This document shows, in pieces, positions 1 to 6,032 of a stretch of 6,101 nt of DNA. This DNA is from Candidatus Falkowiibacteriota bacterium (GTDB lineage Bacteria; Patescibacteriota; Patescibacteriia; Patescibacteriales; UBA12075), in NCBI GenBank assembly GCA_003647675.1, contig QMNH01000060.1, positions 1-6,101 on the forward strand, read 5' to 3'. The position numbers were made by a program, and so were the translations under genes. A model generated the notes under the pieces. The model was not told the DNA's origin. It searched no databases and worked only from the letters and a program-made list of their open reading frames with translations. The stretch's first letter is position 1; the number at the start of each line of letters is the position of its first letter.

Positions 1-564
1 ATCAACATCAAGCGTTGAAACACCCGGATTATTTACGGTTGGGGCATTAGGCGCGTTAGCCGAAGTATAAAACGGGCCGATTGTTAAAGAGCCGGTTTTG
101 TCCGTATCTCCGTTCCGGGCGCAAGCGTATCTGGTGTATGCGGTATTAGCAGACAGCGAGCCTTCGTCCCAGTAGGTATTAGAGGTATTACCGCCACTGC
201 AGTTAGTGTCTGTGCCATAAGAGTAATCGGTTTCTGCCCCGCCCGAGGCCCAGGTCCAACGCATTGCTGCGTCAGTTTGATTAGTATGCCCCGGCGTAGT
301 CGGTGTATTGGCTTCTGTATAAAAGGGGCCGATCGTAAGAGAGGAGCTGGTAGCGCCGTCAGTATTCCGGGCACAGGCGTATCTGGTGTATGCGGTATTC
401 GCGGACAGCGAACCTTCGTCCCAGTAGGTGTTAGCGGTTGATCCGCTTAAACAATTAGAATCCGTACCGTAAATATAGTCGGTCTGCGAACCGCCCGAGG
501 CCCAGGTCCAGCGCATGGAATCAACGGCCTGATTAGAATGTCCGGCTGTATTCGGCGTATTGGC
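1..564 (-). repeat. Tandem 252-bp (84-residue) FN3-like coding repeats
   Basis: Two full units (564-313 and 312-61) and the first 20 codons of a third (60-1) repeat with an exact 252-bp period inside the giant gene. Units 1 and 2 share 62 of 84 residues by hand count, with no gaps. A 23-residue block from NTYWDEG to YACARN is identical in both, and two Cys per unit (in SNC/TNC and YACARN) are conserved, which would suit a disulfide within each unit. A more diverged relative (WSPGGLSANLAYAY) lies just upstream. The array continues past the window, so copy number is unknown. Confidence 0.9.
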
Positions 565-3500
565 GAGAGTGTATTTATAGACCGGACTGGGATAAACCCA
601 AACGCTTTCGTTGCCGACATTATCTATTAATTTTAAAACATAAGCATAAGCTAAATTAGCGCTTAAACCTCCCGGACTCCAGGCAGTGTTAACCCAGCCG
701 GAATTTGCGTCCGCGGCGCTAAAAGACGTCGCCTGGTCATACGCCATATAGTACTTATTGGTCGGAAGTCCTGAGTCGGCATCCGCTCCGGCCGAAGGAG
801 TAACGTCAATATTTGAGCTGGTAATCGTCCCCCAGGCAAGCGATCCGCCGGTAGGTACTGCATCGTCCCAGCCAACGTTAGGCTGTTCCGAAGCCTCGTC
901 TATGCCGCTGCCCATGCTAAAAGCGGTCCCATAACTGTTTGTACTAACTGAAATTGAAGTAATATCTAAATCGTCGTATGTTGCCGAATTTGAACTAACC
1001 GCGTAAGATGCGGCGCTAAGAGTTGTTGCCGCGCTGCCGGCGCTAAAAATAGCTGAATTTTCACTAACATTAGCACTTGCTCCTCCACTAAAACTATTGC
1101 TTATTAAAGTTGATGTACCGACATTTATCGGTCCTCCGCCCCGCTCCAGGATTGCGCTTATAGTCGCGGTCATAGAATCCGCGTTCGGATCCCAGTAGCG
1201 GGTGCCGCTATCGTAAGCATGATTAGACGCTACTATATTAGTGATTTGTACCCGGTCTATGTCCATTGTATTTCCATTACTGGATATTGCCCCCGCTCCC
1301 GCGGGCGCGTTTAGTATATCAACGTCAAACGTATCCGTATTATTAAGTGTTGAGCTGGCTATAACTCCGCTAACCGAAAAATATCCGTCTGCCTCTAGGT
1401 CTGTATCATCGTAATTAGAAGCGCTCCAGTTTGGATCTACTCTTACATCGGCTATATCTTCCGGCGGATCCGGGGTAGTTACGCCTTCATAATCCAGGTA
1501 GCCGGACACGCTAAAGCTAACTCCCGGATTATGCGTTGAATCATAGGTTATGGAAGTTGTCCGCAAATCGTTTTCCACCTGGAAAGTATCACCCGTAAAC
1601 GCGTTTGTTGTAGTAGCGTAATATATATCATCCGATACTACCTGCGCGTCCGTCGGGGCGTCATCGGTATTGGCCCAATCCCAATCCATGGTAAGTTTAA
1701 AATCAAGCGTCCACTGGTTGCCCGCGTTATTGGAATCTGTTCCGATAGAATCAACCGTAAAATATCCGGACGCGGAAGAAAAAATGTCGGTTGAACGCGT
1801 CCATATTATATCCTGCGATGTGCCGTCGTAATCCAACTGTAATATAACAAGATTAACATCATCATATCCGTCAGCATCGGTTACCAGCACCCGCCAGGTA
1901 TATTGGCTGCCGGCATATAATTCTTCATCATCGTTATGTGCGAGTAAATCAAGAGAATCGTTAACTGGCGCGTTGTTGGGCCGGGTGGTAATTTCCGGAT
2001 ATACCTCGTAATTATAAAGATCGCTGGAATCGCTCGCCTTAACGATTTTAAAACAATACGTAGTGGACGCGGCCGCGCCGTTATCTTTAAGCGCAAAATC
2101 CCATTTTCCGTCCCGTCCCTCGGCTATAGTGGAAGTGCTGGTAAAATTATTATCCTCCTCATAAGTCTGGTTAACTATTAAATCTCCGCCATGTGTCGGG
2201 TCAGCGGTTGAAGACGCGGTTAATAAATCTCCGTCATTAACCCCGCCATTATCGTTAAAAGCGATTATAGTTGAAGGCGTTACTGTGGCGTAGCTTCCGG
2301 CCGGGCTAGCGCAAGTTCCGCCGCCTTTAGTCGCGAAATGGAGGGCAAAATCCAGCGAACTGGTCGCCAGACTTGAAGAAGCAACATGCATCAGCGTACG
2401 CAAACGAAACGCCTGGCCTTTAGAACTTAAGACCGCAGCTTGATCCTGGGCCGCCGTTAAAGATGTACCTATGGCTGTACTGGCATCATTTTCATAAAAA
2501 CGGTATGCCGATTGGGTAAACTTCGGTCCGGTTACATAAGTCGTTCCGGTTATTTCTACTGCGGTAGCCGGAATGACTGTATTACTATTAGATACTACGT
2601 CAGTAGACGGATTATTTATCTTTATATCGATCGAATTTTGGTCTCCGGCGCTTGTTAAAACGTCTAGCACCGTATAAAGGCACAAAGCCGAGGTAGAGCT
2701 CGCTTGCGCCGAACCGACGAAAGTAGAAACGCCGTTTGCGCCGCTAAAACCGTCGGTATCCGGGGAACCGAACATGGCTTCCCCGCCGTCGTAAGATACT
2801 GAAGCGCAGTTATACGGGTCTGTTTCATCCTTTTCATAATAAAGCTTAATATTATCTAAATTATTCTGGGCATCAATTGTCCCGTCTTCGGTTATAGTAA
2901 TACTGGTTATGGTTGTTGAAGCCGTAGAAGTGGCCGTAAACGCCCCGCCAATATGGGTATTTACAGCGCCGATTACTATTGACGATTCTTGAGTGCCGGT
3001 TGTACTAACGATCGTATCCGTTGTCGAATAAGTGACCTTAATATAAATCTGGTCAATATATAAAAATCGGGTCGAGGCATTACTTGAATCAAAACCGTCT
3101 ATCCTAATATGCAGGTTGCTAATATCACTCCAAGTCCAATTGCCCGCTTGCGGGCCGTTTGTATCTCCGGTAATAGTCTGATAATGTACAGTATCTACAT
3201 CGGGGGTTTCACCCAGGGTAGCGCCGTCTACTGAATAACTGCCTGCCCCGGCTGTAGTCCCGTCAAACATAGGAACAAGATTAGCGCTAACTACTGCCGC
3301 TTCTTCAACATATCCTTCTATTCCAATTTCAACCGCGGTAATTTCGCCGCCTAAATCAACCGCGTTAGACGATGACGCTTCTAAATAATTAGCCGAATCA
3401 TCCACGCCTTTTTTAGGGAGATCCCGACTGGCATATAAATTATTGGACGCATCCCAGGCGTTAGTCGGATTCGTCCAGTTAACATGTGTTCCGTCGGTAG

Positions 3501-3672
3501 AGGTGCTTATAGATTCCGAACTTGCCGCCCTGGCTATTTTAATTTTAGGCGCTAATTTAATATTTTTAAAATTAAAACTTTCTGAAAAAGGAAAAAAAGA
3601 CCAGCCAAAAACCATAGTAAAGATTACTATGTATGGAAAAATTTTATTAATTTTTCTCCAATTTTTCGACAT
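1..3672 (-). CDS. Giant secreted/surface beta-repeat protein, 3' end beyond window
   Basis: An uninterrupted minus-strand frame of 1224 codons runs from ATG at 3672-3670 to the left edge; reading every codon found no in-frame stop. The start is preceded by an in-frame TAA at 3675-3673. The N-terminus is basic (MSKNWRKINK), followed by a hydrophobic stretch at residues 11-29 and a possible signal-peptidase site after ARA (47-49), so the product is probably exported. Residues about 50-216 form a beta-rich module ending in LYIDQIYIKVTYS, as in jelly-roll-like domains common in CPR surface proteins. Residues about 385-563 (FTQSAYRFYEN to YPEITT) form another CPR-type module. Residues 597-605 read VTDADGYDD, resembling a DxDGxxD calcium site. 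Residues 1037-1224 are FN3-like repeats. The composition is rich in Ser, Thr, Asp and Asn. Exact ligand and anchoring are unknown; a surface adhesin or attachment role is inference. No Shine-Dalgarno sequence is visible before the start. Confidence 0.93.
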   Translation of the reverse strand, partial: MSKNWRKINKIFPYIVIFTMVFGWSFFPFSESFNFKNIKLAPKIKIARAASSESISTSTDGTHVNWTNPTNAWDASNNLYASRDLPKKGVDDSANYLEASSSNAVDLGGEITAVEIGIEGYVEEAAVVSANLVPMFDGTTAGAGSYSVDGATLGETPDVDTVHYQTITGDTNGPQAGNWTWSDISNLHIRIDGFDSSNASTRFLYIDQIYIKVTYSTTDTIVSTTGTQESSIVIGAVNTHIGGAFTATSTASTTITSITITEDGTIDAQNNLDNIKLYYEKDETDPYNCASVSYDGGEAMFGSPDTDGFSGANGVSTFVGSAQASSTSALCLYTVLDVLTSAGDQNSIDIKINNPSTDVVSNSNTVIPATAVEITGTTYVTGPKFTQSAYRFYENDASTAIGTSLTAAQDQAAVLSSKGQAFRLRTLMHVASSSLATSSLDFALHFATKGGGTCASPAGSYATVTPSTIIAFNDNGGVNDGDLLTASSTADPTHGGDLIVNQTYEEDNNFTSTSTIAEGRDGKWDFALKDNGAAASTTYCFKIVKASDSSDLYNYEVYPEITTRPNNAPVNDSLDLLAHNDDEELYAGSQYTWRVLVTDADGYDDVNLVILQLDYDGTSQDIIWTRSTDIFSSASGYFTVDSIGTDSNNAGNQWTLDFKLTMDWDWANTDDAPTDAQVVSDDIYYATTTNAFTGDTFQVENDLRTTSITYDSTHNPGVSFSVSGYLDYEGVTTPDPPEDIADVRVDPNWSASNYDDTDLEADGYFSVSGVIASSTLNNTDTFDVDILNAPAGAGAISSNGNTMDIDRVQITNIVASNHAYDSGTRYWDPNADSMTATISAILERGGGPINVGTSTLISNSFSGGASANVSENSAIFSAGSAATTLSAASYAVSSNSATYDDLDITSISVSTNSYGTAFSMGSGIDEASEQPNVGWDDAVPTGGSLAWGTITSSNIDVTPSAGADADSGLPTNKYYMAYDQATSFSAADANSGWVNTAWSPGGLSANLAYAYVLKLIDNVGNESVWVYPSPVYKYTLANTPNTAGHSNQAVDSMRWTWASGGSQTDYIYGTDSNCLSGSTANTYWDEGSLSANTAYTRYACARNTDGATSSSLTIGPFYTEANTPTTPGHTNQTDAAMRWTWASGGAETDYSYGTDTNCSGGNTSNTYWDEGSLSANTAYTRYACARNGDTDKTGSLTIGPFYTSANAPNAPTVNNPGVSTLDVD

Positions 3673-3786
3673 TTAAAACAATTTTGAATTAATAATTTTT
3701 AATTTTGAATGAATGACTTAAATACTAAACAATTTTGAATTTGTTAATTTTGAATGAATGACTTAATGTATTAATTTAAAAATACT
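3673..3786. repeat. AT-rich intergenic tandem repeat, inverted relative to right-hand gaps
   Basis: This gap separates the four-helix-bundle gene from the giant gene. It contains two imperfect copies (about 3673-3720 and 3725-3765) of a 41-48-bp unit. An exact 23-bp core lies at 3699-3721 and 3744-3766 (45-bp offset). The core contains AATTTTGAATGAAT, whose reverse complement ATTCATTCAAAATT occurs at 4176-4189, 4218-4231 and 4822-4835, so this repeat is inverted relative to those on the other side of the four-helix-bundle gene. The segment TTAAAACAATTTT (3673-3685) abuts the giant gene's ATG. No hairpin terminator was found. Confidence 0.8.
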
Positions 3787-4134
3787 TTAGCTTTTACTGG
3801 TACTGGAAATAATTTTACCGAAAATTAAAGTTAACTCTTGAGCTTCTTTCCATAATTTCCTGGCTTCCTCTTTTTTATCCGGCACTGCTATAGCAATCAT
3901 CCGCAGCCAATGTTTTGTTTCCTGTATTTCTTTTTTACATAAATGAATTTTATGCTTAAAATCTTTTTTTGAACTTGCACCATTAGCTTCCATATAATTA
4001 GCTCCTACGCTTGTACCGGATCTGATTACCTGTCTAATTATCGGTATTGTAATAGTATCTTGCTTAATACTACGGCAAAACTTAATAATATCTTCACCAA
4101 GCTTTGCAGTTCTCTCTTCTAAATCGTAATTCAT
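3787..4134 (-). CDS. Four-helix-bundle protein (S23 / 23S rRNA intervening-sequence protein family)
   Basis: The 115-residue product has the full length and hallmarks of the TIGR02436 four-helix-bundle family: YDLEERTAKLGEDIIKFC at the start, then IRQVIRSGTSVGANYMEANGA, SKKDFKHKIHLCKKEIQETKHWLRMI and a closing helix EEARKLWKEAQELTLIFGKII. Members were first found encoded in intervening sequences of 23S rRNA; the fold is shared with the Avd accessory protein of diversity-generating retroelements, and members form oligomeric barrels. The cellular role of free-standing copies is not established, though a nucleic-acid-binding role is often suggested. No rRNA, reverse transcriptase or variable/template repeat pair is visible here. 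Related AT-rich repeats in opposite orientations flank the gene, which suggests a small mobile cassette. The ATG at 4134 gives the family's usual N-terminus; no Shine-Dalgarno sequence precedes it. Confidence 0.95.
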   Translation of the reverse strand: MNYDLEERTAKLGEDIIKFCRSIKQDTITIPIIRQVIRSGTSVGANYMEANGASSKKDFKHKIHLCKKEIQETKHWLRMIAIAVPDKKEEARKLWKEAQELTLIFGKIISSTSKS

Positions 4135-4253
4135 GTCTTAAAACAGTTTAAAAATTAAATCATTAAACATTCAAAATTCATTCAAAATTGGAAATTCAAA
4201 ATTAAAAATTGTTCTATATTCATTCAAAATTTAAAATTATAAATTCAAAATTA
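4135..4253. repeat. AT-rich intergenic repeat region with CATTCAAAATT units
   Basis: The gap between the downstream membrane-protein gene and the four-helix-bundle gene contains several CAAAATT/TTCAAAATT units. Its segment 4151-4189 is a 39-bp exact copy of 4797-4835 in the same orientation, and AAAATTATAAATTCAAAATT (4233-4252) recurs at 4830-4849. The motif TTAAAACAGTTTA (4138-4150) lies three bases from the four-helix-bundle ATG. The inverted partner of ATTCATTCAAAATT is found in the gap at 3673-3786. Confidence 0.85.
4233..4252 (-). promoter_or_regulatory. Possible -10 element inside the intergenic repeat
   Basis: The minus strand reads TATAAT at 4241-4236, about 100 nt before the four-helix-bundle start. 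The same 20-bp context occurs at 4830-4849. No convincing -35 box at 16-18 bp could be picked out, and such AT-rich DNA yields TATAAT by chance, so this is only a weak candidate. Confidence 0.2.
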
Positions 4254-4766
4254 CTATCTTATAATTAAATTAAACTGACAATAACTCGAAACATATTCTC
4301 GCCCCTGCATTTCTTCATAAACTATCGTAACGCTAAAATTGCCTTTTTCGGCCTTGTCTCCAATGTTTAGGGTAATCCGAGCCCTACCTTCGCCCCGCCC
4401 CTCAAAATCATTAACTTCAGCCATAACCCCGTCAGGTAAATCCCCCATCCTTACCCGGTATTTGCGCCAATCCCGCGAAGGATTAAGCGCGACTTCAAAG
4501 CTGGTAAATTCTCCTCTCTTTAATTCTTGGGAAAAACTGCTGGCCAGACAATCATGCAAAGGCAATCCCTTAGCTTCTAATTTATCATCCTGCAATTTTA
4601 ATTTATAAAAAAAGCTGAATATACTACCGGCGGCTATCAATATTATTAACAAAATAATAATTAAAATTATTCTTTTTCTGCTAAATTTTTTCTTTTTTTT
4701 TACAAAACGCCCCAAAAAACGCCTCAACTTCTTTACTTTAAATATTTTTTTAATACCGTATTTCAT
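4254..4766 (-). CDS. Single-pass membrane protein with beta-sandwich-like outer domain (paralogue 2)
   Basis: The 170-residue product starts with a very basic cytoplasmic tail (residues 1-32, including KKKKK), then a hydrophobic helix at about 33-54 without a cleavage site, and an extracytoplasmic domain of about 110 residues: a type II (N-in) membrane protein. The outer domain (FEVALNPSRDWRKYRVRMGDL, then PDGVMAEV, and NFSVTIVYEE) has the alternating pattern of an Ig-like/NEW3-type beta sandwich. Cys73 (PLHDC) and Cys163 (YCQFNLI) could form a disulfide. The outer domain is roughly half identical, by eye, to the product of the gene immediately upstream at 4866-5381, so the pair arose by tandem duplication. 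The ATG at 4766 is used because the frame closes upstream; the only purine-rich site (AGGA, 4790-4787) is about 20 nt away, too far for a normal ribosome-binding site. I do not recognise a named family; function unknown. Confidence 0.9.
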   Translation of the reverse strand: MKYGIKKIFKVKKLRRFLGRFVKKKKKFSRKRIILIIILLIILIAAGSIFSFFYKLKLQDDKLEAKGLPLHDCLASSFSQELKRGEFTSFEVALNPSRDWRKYRVRMGDLPDGVMAEVNDFEGRGEGRARITLNIGDKAEKGNFSVTIVYEEMQGREYVSSYCQFNLIIR

Positions 4767-4865
4767 ATTTTAAAACAATTTAAAATTCCTTTACTTAAAA
4801 TTAAATCATTAAACATTCAAAATTCATTCAAAATTATAAATTCAAAATTCAAAATTATTCTATAA
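4767..4865. repeat. AT-rich intergenic repeat between the membrane-protein paralogues
   Basis: This gap contains the second copy (4797-4835) of the 39-bp exact repeat also found at 4151-4189, and the second copy (4830-4849) of the 20-bp element holding TATAAT on the minus strand. TTAAAACAATTTA (4770-4782) lies three bases from the ATG of the following gene, matching the motif before the four-helix-bundle and giant-protein genes. Repeats here are in the same orientation as in 4135-4253. Confidence 0.85.
4830..4849 (-). promoter_or_regulatory. Possible -10 element, second repeat copy
   Basis: TATAAT on the minus strand at 4838-4833, about 67 nt before the start at 4766, in the same 20-bp context as 4233-4252. 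No -35 box is evident. Recurrence before two genes is the only support. Confidence 0.2.
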
Positions 4866-5381
4866 CTATTCTACTATTAAATTAAACTGGCAATAAGTCG
4901 GTTCATAATCCCCGGACTGCTCCTCTTCATATACTATTACCAGGCTGTAAGAAGCGGGCGAAGCATTGTCGCCAACGCTAATGTCAATTTTAGCCTTGCC
5001 ATCGCCCCGGCCCTTATAATCATCCACTTCAGCGCTTACACCTTTTGGTAAATTACCCATCCTCACCTTGTACTGGCGCCAAAACCGAGATGCTTCCAAC
5101 ACAACTTCAAAACTGGCCGACTGTCCCCTTTTTACTTCTTTACTAAACCCGCCCACCCCACAGCTATGGAGCGGCATTCCTTTGGACTGCAGACTTTTAT
5201 CCCGTTTGTTCTGCTTATATAAATAATTTGAAAACAAAATTACAATCACCAAAACTACAGCCAAAGCAATATAAATAATTTTCTTCCTGTTTCTCCTATC
5301 CAATAAAAAATCCAGCCAAGACCTTATAATACCGCCGGCCTTATCTTTTAAATTCTTAATTTTATTATTATCTTTTTCCAT
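4866..5381 (-). CDS. Single-pass membrane protein with beta-sandwich-like outer domain (paralogue 1)
   Basis: The 171-residue product has a charged N-terminal tail (MEKDNNKIKNLKDK), an amphipathic stretch, a basic RRNRKK cluster and a transmembrane helix at about 34-54, then an outer domain of about 110 residues. It shares with the downstream paralogue at 4254-4766 the KG(L/M)PLH.C motif, the (S)FEV...W(R)..VRMG.LP.GV.AEV core, a GRG.G turn, IVYEE, and the terminal YCQFNLI. Cys74 and Cys164 are conserved in the pair and may form a disulfide. The N-terminal tails and membrane helices differ, so selection appears to act on the outer domain. The pattern suggests an Ig-like/NEW3-type fold, but no exact family was recognised. 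The start is ten bases downstream of a strong hairpin (5392-5442), with no Shine-Dalgarno sequence. A role with the giant surface protein encoded further downstream is inference from proximity. Confidence 0.9.
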   Translation of the reverse strand: MEKDNNKIKNLKDKAGGIIRSWLDFLLDRRNRKKIIYIALAVVLVIVILFSNYLYKQNKRDKSLQSKGMPLHSCGVGGFSKEVKRGQSASFEVVLEASRFWRQYKVRMGNLPKGVSAEVDDYKGRGDGKAKIDISVGDNASPASYSLVIVYEEEQSGDYEPTYCQFNLIVE

Positions 5382-5391
5382 ATTTTACTAT

Positions 5392-5442
5392 CAGCGCCCA
5401 GGACCCTGTCAGACCCAAGGCCTGACAGGGCCCTGGGCGCTG
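5392..5442 (-). repeat. Strong GC-rich palindrome/hairpin (REP-like or 5' leader structure)
   Basis: Arms 5392-5415 and 5419-5442 pair over 24 positions around a 3-nt loop (5416-5418). The two A/C mismatches on the plus strand (5403/5431 and 5413/5421) become U-G wobbles in a minus-strand transcript, so that RNA would pair along the whole stem. The hairpin lies 15 nt after the transposase-remnant stop and 10 nt before the ATG at 5381. It is not a clear terminator in the minus direction, since ATAGTAAAAT and no T-run follows. It is strikingly GC-rich against its surroundings. It could be a REP-like palindrome, an IS200/IS605-type end hairpin or a translational control structure. Confidence 0.8.
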
Positions 5443-5457
5443 TTTTGGGATACCTAT

Positions 5458-6032
5458 TTATTCCAAATAATACTTTTTTAATTCGCCTTTCGCGTCCCGC
5501 GAATCTTTTATAACCGCTTCAGTTAAATCTATATATTCTTCAATATTTTTAAAATCTCTTAACACAATATCTTTATCACATAATCTGCCGTTTCTTTTGC
5601 CAATATAATCCAAATAGCTTGACCATATCCATTCATCCGCTTTAGCTATCTTATGAATTTCCGGATTACCGTTTATATAGCAGGATATTTTAAGCCAATG
5701 GCTTTCAGTTTTTATCTGAACGGACTTGAAAGTTCCTGAGAATAAAGCGCCTGTACGATTATATTTTGAGTTGATGTAAGCGGTATATCCCAGTCCTAAT
5801 TTATGCATAAACTTTGAAATACCATTTTCTTTTTTTTGTTTTACAAGCAGATGATAATGATTTGGAATCAACGCATAACAAACAATCTCAATCGGGCGCG
5901 CCGTAGCGTCTAAGTCGCTACGATCAGCTTCGCTGATTCGTAGTGACTTAGACGCTTTCCCGCGCCTTAGCTGTTTTTGATTGAAAATCTTATATAATCT
6001 TGTTTGCTTAAAAATATTTTTCGCTTATTGCT
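5458..6032 (-). pseudogene. REP-associated tyrosine transposase (RAYT, Y1/HUH family), start lost and frameshifted
   Basis: The long open part (5895-5458) reads PIEIVCYALIPNHYHLLVKQ, then GISKFMHKLGLGYTAYINSK, YNRTGALFSGTFKS and NPEIHKIAKADEWIWSSYLDY, the C-terminal two-thirds of a RAYT/Y1 single-strand transposase. The HUH metal-binding motif is HYH at 5859-5851; the nucleophile is expected among the tyrosines of GYTAYINSKY. The N-terminal piece NKRKIFLSKQDYIRF lies in another frame at 6029-5985. Adding one base to the TTTT run near 5985 would join it to FNQKQLRR and the rest, so one frameshift is inferred. The usual opening YHxxNRG and a start codon are missing: upstream sequence is instead the tail of another gene. 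The first standard start in the main frame is TTG at 5871, inside the HUH region, so a protein from it would lack part of the catalytic fold. Active transposase is therefore unlikely. Confidence 0.85.
5895..5966. repeat. Long palindrome within the transposase remnant
   Basis: Arms 5905-5928 and 5932-5956 pair around a TTC loop (5929-5931), with one G/T wobble (5917/5944) and a single-base bulge at 5937/5938. After a 4x4 internal loop, GGCGCG (5895-5900) pairs with CGCGCC (5961-5966). The palindrome lies in the variable region between DYIRF and PIEIVCYA of the transposase frame, where it adds about 18 in-frame codons of low-complexity sequence. It differs in sequence from the hairpin at 5392-5442. 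Likely a REP-like insertion or an element-end hairpin; a T5 run at 5974-5978 is offset from the stem, so terminator function on the plus strand is weak. Confidence 0.8.

Noticed and set aside
84..374. Minus-strand open frame of 96 codons
   Set aside because: It is a shadow in another frame of the giant minus-strand gene, with Arg/Pro/Leu-rich composition and no recognisable motif. The frames at 663-875 and 1881-2096 are rejected for the same reason.
3443..3676. Plus-strand open frame of 77 codons
   Set aside because: It is antisense to the signal-peptide end of the giant gene; its hydrophobic content is the complement of that AT-rich region and no start signal precedes it.
3787..4253. Diversity-generating retroelement suggested by an Avd-like four-helix bundle
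   Set aside because: No reverse transcriptase and no template/variable repeat pair were seen; the protein matches the general S23/IVP family.
4339..4608. Plus-strand open frame of 89 codons
   Set aside because: It is antisense to the outer domain of the membrane paralogue at 4254-4766, whose conservation with its neighbour shows the minus strand is coding.
4135..4865. CRISPR array from recurring CAAAATT repeats
   Set aside because: Repeats are short, irregular, in both orientations and separated by genes, with no regular spacers and no cas genes.
5392..5446. Intrinsic terminator formed by the GC-rich hairpin
   Set aside because: In the minus direction no T-run follows it. On the plus strand only four Ts follow and no plus-strand gene ends nearby.
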